A DNA stretch of 64,000 bases from contig MKST01000011.1 of the NCBI GenBank assembly GCA_001897355.1, forward strand, positions 273,504 to 337,503. The letters are read 5' to 3'. The notes beneath the pieces are model-generated. The model ran no database searches and was not told where the DNA came from. It was given only the letters and a program-made list of their open reading frames with translations. The position numbers and the translations under genes are program-made. The stretch comes from Solirubrobacterales bacterium 67-14 (GTDB lineage Bacteria; Actinomycetota; Thermoleophilia; Solirubrobacterales; 70-9). Shown one piece after another: positions 61,180-64,000 of this stretch (positions are counted from its first letter, which is position 1; each line of letters starts with the position of its first letter).

Positions 61180-61712
61180 CCGGAGGCCGGCAACTTCAGC
61201 AGCGCACGCGTCTGGTGCGGGGCGATGCGGTCGCGGCCGCCGAGGCCTTCGAGCTCGATCAGGAAGACGCAGCCGACCACCTTCGCCCCCAGTTTCTCGA
61301 CCGCGTCGATCTTCGCCCGGGCGGTGCCGCCGGTCGCGATCAGGTCGTCGTGGACCAGCACCCGGGCACCGTCGGAGAGCGCGTCGGCGTGGACTTCTAG
61401 CGCGTCGAGCCTGTACTCGAGCTCGTACTCGACCGAGACCGTCTCGGCCGGCAGCTTGCCGGGCTTGCGGGCGGGGATGAACCCGATGCCGAGCGCCTGG
61501 GCCAGCGCCCCGCCGAAGATGAAGCCACGGGACTCGGCAGCCACCACGAACTCGGCCCCGAGCGGCTCGGCCAGCGCGGCGAGGTCCCGGGTCACCGCGC
61601 GGCAAGCTTCGCCGTCGAGCAGCAGCGGGGTGATGTCCCGGAAGAGGATCCCCGGCTCGGGAAAGTCGGGGACTGGGCGAATCAGTGAGGAATAGTCCGG
61701 CTGGTCACCCAT
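61176..61712 (-). CDS. apt: Adenine phosphoribosyltransferase
   Basis: The 178-residue purine-salvage enzyme converts adenine and PRPP to AMP. It has VPDFPEPGILFRDITPLL, VVAAESRGFIFGGALA and the PRPP motif VLVHDDLIATGGTA. ATG 61712 is chosen since homology starts within 12 residues. It lies 8 nt downstream of the secreted-protein gene. Confidence 0.95.
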   Translation of the reverse strand: MGDQPDYSSLIRPVPDFPEPGILFRDITPLLLDGEACRAVTRDLAALAEPLGAEFVVAAESRGFIFGGALAQALGIGFIPARKPGKLPAETVSVEYELEYRLDALEVHADALSDGARVLVHDDLIATGGTARAKIDAVEKLGAKVVGCVFLIELEGLGGRDRIAPHQTRALLKLPASG

Positions 61713-61720
61713 GAGCGAGG

Positions 61721-62143
61721 CTACTTGCGGGTCGCGGTGAACTTCTGGTCGGCCTGGCAGAGCCCGCTGACGATCATCCGGCCACTCACCTTCTTGCCCT
61801 TCACCTTGCCGGTCAGAGTGCGCTGGTCGTCCTTGAAACTCACATCGGGCGACCCCTTGAAGACCGCGCTGAAGACGCCGTTGCCCTTGATCTTCGAGCT
61901 GGCGCTCGGTCGCTGCGCCGCCGACGGGTACTTGAAGGCGACGAAGGTGGTGCCGATCCCGTAGCAATAGCCGGACGGATTGCCCTTGAAGGAGGTGACC
62001 CGGTTGTGCTTGATCTTCAGCGTCACTTTGACCTTGCCTTCGTCCTTGCCGACGTACGTGCCGTTCTTCGCGGCGCCGGCGGCGGCCGGGAAGAGAAGGG
62101 TCGCGAGCAACGCGACGACTGCTGCGAGCCGGTTTCTGGTCAT
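61721..62143 (-). CDS. Small secreted lysine-rich protein
   Basis: The 140-residue protein has a signal peptide (1-24, ending in AAGA) and a beta-rich mature part with two cysteines (YCYG, GLCQ) that could form a disulfide. Similar short Thermoleophilia secreted proteins of unknown role share the NGTYVGKDEGKVKVTLKIK type of start. Function unknown. Confidence 0.83.
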   Translation of the reverse strand: MTRNRLAAVVALLATLLFPAAAGAAKNGTYVGKDEGKVKVTLKIKHNRVTSFKGNPSGYCYGIGTTFVAFKYPSAAQRPSASSKIKGNGVFSAVFKGSPDVSFKDDQRTLTGKVKGKKVSGRMIVSGLCQADQKFTATRK

Positions 62144-62185
62144 GGCGCGGCAGCTTACCGACGAGCGTTACGGCATGATCGTGCT

Positions 62186-62755
62186 GTGGACTTCACCGCG
62201 ATCGACCTTCCGGGGATGCTGCTCGACACCGAGTCCGCGGTGGCGATGAAGGCACACGGCAGCACCGAGGCGGCGGTCCTGCTGCCGATCTCCGGCTGGC
62301 CCGAGGCACCTCGCCTCACCTTCACCGAACGAAGGGCCGACCTGCGCAAGCACGCGGGTGAGATCTCCTTCCCCGGCGGCACCACCGAACCCGAGGACAG
62401 GGACCTCGAGGACACTGCCCTGCGCGAATCGGAGGAGGAGATCGCGCTGCACCGGGTCCACGTCGAGGTCGTCGGCGCGGTCCCGCCGGTCGGCACCTTC
62501 GCCACCTCCTTCCGGATCCGGCCGATCGTCGGGCTGGTCTCCGGGGAGGCGACCATGGTCGCCAACCCGGACGAGGTCGCGGCGATCCTCTCCTTCGGCT
62601 TCGACGAGTTGCTGGACTCGTACGCGATGCGGCGGCTGGTCCGGCGCGGAGTGCCGATCCGCACTCCCACCTTCGAGCTCGGACGTCACTTGATCTGGGG
62701 CGCAACCGCCCGGATCCTGACCGACTTCTTCCACCGGATCGGGGCGATGGACTGA
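62186..62755 (+). CDS. NUDIX hydrolase, CoA pyrophosphatase-like
   Basis: The protein of about 189 residues has the UPF0035-type lead HAGEISFPGG followed by the Nudix box GGTTEPEDRDLEDTALRESE with EEIAL. This combination marks the CoA diphosphatase group (NudL, NUDT7/8). The start is GTG 62186 or ATG 62216; neither has a strong ribosome-binding site. It is divergent from the secreted-protein gene. Confidence 0.88.
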   Translation: MDFTAIDLPGMLLDTESAVAMKAHGSTEAAVLLPISGWPEAPRLTFTERRADLRKHAGEISFPGGTTEPEDRDLEDTALRESEEEIALHRVHVEVVGAVPPVGTFATSFRIRPIVGLVSGEATMVANPDEVAAILSFGFDELLDSYAMRRLVRRGVPIRTPTFELGRHLIWGATARILTDFFHRIGAMD

Positions 62756-62776
62756 TCAGGCGCCCGCGGCGGCTCT

Positions 62777-63580
62777 ATGCTGCTGCCGATGTCCGAGCCG
62801 CTCAAGTTCAGCCTCGACGGCAAGATCCTCGGGCCGGGCGAAGCCTTCCTGCCCCTGCCTGACGACGGCTTGCTGCGGGGCGACGGAGTTTTCGAAGTGG
62901 TGCGGGTCTACCGGGGCCGGCCTTTCGCGCTGGACCTGCACCTCGACCGGATGGAACGCTCCGCGGCGACCATCGAACTGCCGCTCGATCGCGGCCTGCT
63001 GAGCGTGGATGTCGACGGGCTGCTCGCCTCGCTCGACCACCCGGACTGCCTGCTGCGCCTGGTCCAGACCCGGGCCGGACGGAGGATCGTCACCACCGAG
63101 AAGCTGCCGGTCCACACCCCGTCGATCGCCCTCGCCACCGTCACCTACTCGCCGACCGTGGTCCTCAACGGCGTCAAGTCTCTTTCCTACGCCGCCAATA
63201 TGCAGGTGACCCGACTGGCCCGGGCCGCCGGCGCGGCCGAGGCGCTGTTCATCCGTCCCGACCAGGTCGTGCTCGAAGCGCCGACCTCGTCGATCTTCTG
63301 GGCGACGGCCGATGGAAGGCTGCGGACGCCGGCGCTCGAGGCGGGAGTGCTCGACTCGATCACCCGGCGCAAGATCGTCGAGGGGATCGAGGTCGAGCAG
63401 GGCGAGTTCCCGCTCGACGACCTGCTCGCCGCACCCGAGGCCTTTCTCGCCTCGACCACCCGCGAGGTCCAGCCGATCTCGAAGATCGACGATGTCGGGT
63501 ACGGCGCAGCGCCGGGCCCGCAAACAGAAGCGGCGGCGAAAGCTTTCGCCGCCGCATTGGCCGAAGACCTCCGAGACTAG
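62777..63580 (+). CDS. Class IV aminotransferase (PabC/IlvE-like)
   Basis: The 267-residue PLP enzyme has LPLPDDGLLRGDGVFEVVRV, the Schiff-base lysine in VKSLSYAANMQVTRLARAAG and APTSSIFWATADGRL. It is either 4-amino-4-deoxychorismate lyase or a branched-chain/D-amino acid aminotransferase; the length favours PabC. ATG 62777 or 62789 may be the start. It is 21 nt after the NUDIX gene. Confidence 0.88.
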   Translation: MLLPMSEPLKFSLDGKILGPGEAFLPLPDDGLLRGDGVFEVVRVYRGRPFALDLHLDRMERSAATIELPLDRGLLSVDVDGLLASLDHPDCLLRLVQTRAGRRIVTTEKLPVHTPSIALATVTYSPTVVLNGVKSLSYAANMQVTRLARAAGAAEALFIRPDQVVLEAPTSSIFWATADGRLRTPALEAGVLDSITRRKIVEGIEVEQGEFPLDDLLAAPEAFLASTTREVQPISKIDDVGYGAAPGPQTEAAAKAFAAALAEDLRD

Positions 63581-63590
63581 ACTGGCAGAG

Positions 63591-63628
63591 CCCCTCCCAG
63601 CCATTCATTGCTTCAAATGGGAGGGGCG
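63591..63628 (+). terminator. Hairpin after the class IV aminotransferase gene
   Basis: GCCCCTCCCA and TGGGAGGGGC are perfect 10-bp arms with an 18-nt loop, 10 nt past the stop. A second GGGCGGG...CCCGCCC stem follows at about 63643-63662. They separate the convergent aminotransferase and trxB genes and may serve as terminators for both. Confidence 0.6.
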
Positions 63629-63669
63629 GGTTACTCGTGGAGGGCGGGTCGGACCCCGCCCGACTCCTG

Positions 63670-64000
63670 TTAAAAAGTCGCGTCGCGGAGGTACCACTCC
63701 GCGTCGAGGGCGCCCTTGCAGCCGGAACCGGCGGCGGTGATCGCCTGGCGGTAGGTGTGGTCGACCAGGTCGCCGACCGCGAAGACCCCGGCCAGGTTCG
63801 TCTTCGTGGAAGTCGGGTCGGTCTTGACGTAACCCTCCTCGTCGGTGTCGACCTGACCCACGACCAGCTCGGAGCGCGGGATGTGGCCGATCGCCACGAA
63901 GACGCCGTCGACCGGCACCTCTTCGACCTCGCCGTTCTCGGAATGCTTGAGCCGGACCTTCTCCAGCGAGCCGTCCTCGCCGGCCACGAACTCCTCCGGG
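63670..64000 (-). CDS. trxB: Thioredoxin-disulfide reductase, C-terminal part
   Basis: Only the last 110 or so codons are in the window; the gene continues past the right edge. VPVDGVFVAIGHIPRSELV and AGVFAVGDLVDHTYRQAITA are the TrxB FAD-binding C-terminal blocks. It would reduce thioredoxin with NADPH. Confidence 0.93.
   Translation of the reverse strand, partial: PEEFVAGEDGSLEKVRLKHSENGEVEEVPVDGVFVAIGHIPRSELVVGQVDTDEEGYVKTDPTSTKTNLAGVFAVGDLVDHTYRQAITAAGSGCKGALDAEWYLRDATF

Noticed and set aside
1-64000. CRISPR array, prophage, insertion sequence or toxin-antitoxin module
   Set aside because: I saw no regularly spaced direct repeats, transposase, integrase, phage structural genes or small paired toxin genes. 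The HTH gene near tRNA-Pro is the only hint of mobility.

Overview
This is a high-GC bacterial chromosome segment with about 65 tightly packed protein genes and three tRNA genes. There is no prophage, insertion sequence, rRNA or CRISPR array. Frequent GTG/TTG starts, 1-8 nt gene overlaps, an InhA-like enoyl reductase, a TatA, a flavin/F420-type PPOX protein and LLM oxidoreductase, and a PadR regulator point to an actinobacterium. The overall gene style suggests Thermoleophilia/Solirubrobacterales; that placement is inference.

Layout. 1-13.7 kb: scattered housekeeping and accessory genes (tRNA-His, RhtA-like exporter, thioesterase plus zinc alcohol dehydrogenase, secreted hydrolases, a coiled-coil basic protein, an MFS transporter overlapping tRNA-Arg, a GT-C type membrane protein, MsrA). 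13.8-17.5 kb: CoA-transferase A/B, thiolase and an IclR regulator, looking like the end of the beta-ketoadipate pathway, with a double-VOC gene divergent from it. 17.5-40.7 kb: a catabolic island for nitrogen compounds. It holds a Pot-type ABC importer operon with formamidase, LLM and class V aminotransferase genes; a second operon with a class III aminotransferase, an AcoX-like kinase, GcvPA/GcvPB, a CRYL1-like dehydrogenase and an SDR; a divergent aldehyde dehydrogenase-SDR-EamA operon; a PLP decarboxylase fused to a VOC domain next to an amine-oxidase-like flavoprotein; and a TetR regulator overlapping a second polyamine-type binding protein. 41.7-51.0 kb: a two-component system followed by a complete type II fatty acid synthesis operon (fabD-fabH-fabG-acpP-fabF-carboxyltransferase-SGNH hydrolase-MaoC dehydratase-fabI). 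51-64 kb: mixed genes, including a PadR/membrane pair, a rhomboid-like protein, a SUI1 factor, tRNA-Pro with an AT-richer DNA-binding gene beside it, a flavin monooxygenase, cobalamin adenosyltransferase, adenine phosphoribosyltransferase, a CoA-type NUDIX hydrolase and the 3' part of trxB.

How parts work together. The most interesting regulatory signal is a dyad, TGTTCG-N5-CGAACA, that occurs as two tandem copies exactly 19 bp apart in three intergenic regions of the island (near 25.16, 32.44 and 35.89 kb). This suggests that importer, aminotransferase, glycine-decarboxylase-like and aldehyde dehydrogenase operons form one regulon. The dyad resembles IclR/PcaR-type operators, and an IclR gene lies at the edge of the island. 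The substrate is not evident from sequence; an amino acid, polyamine or betaine-like amine fits the enzymes.
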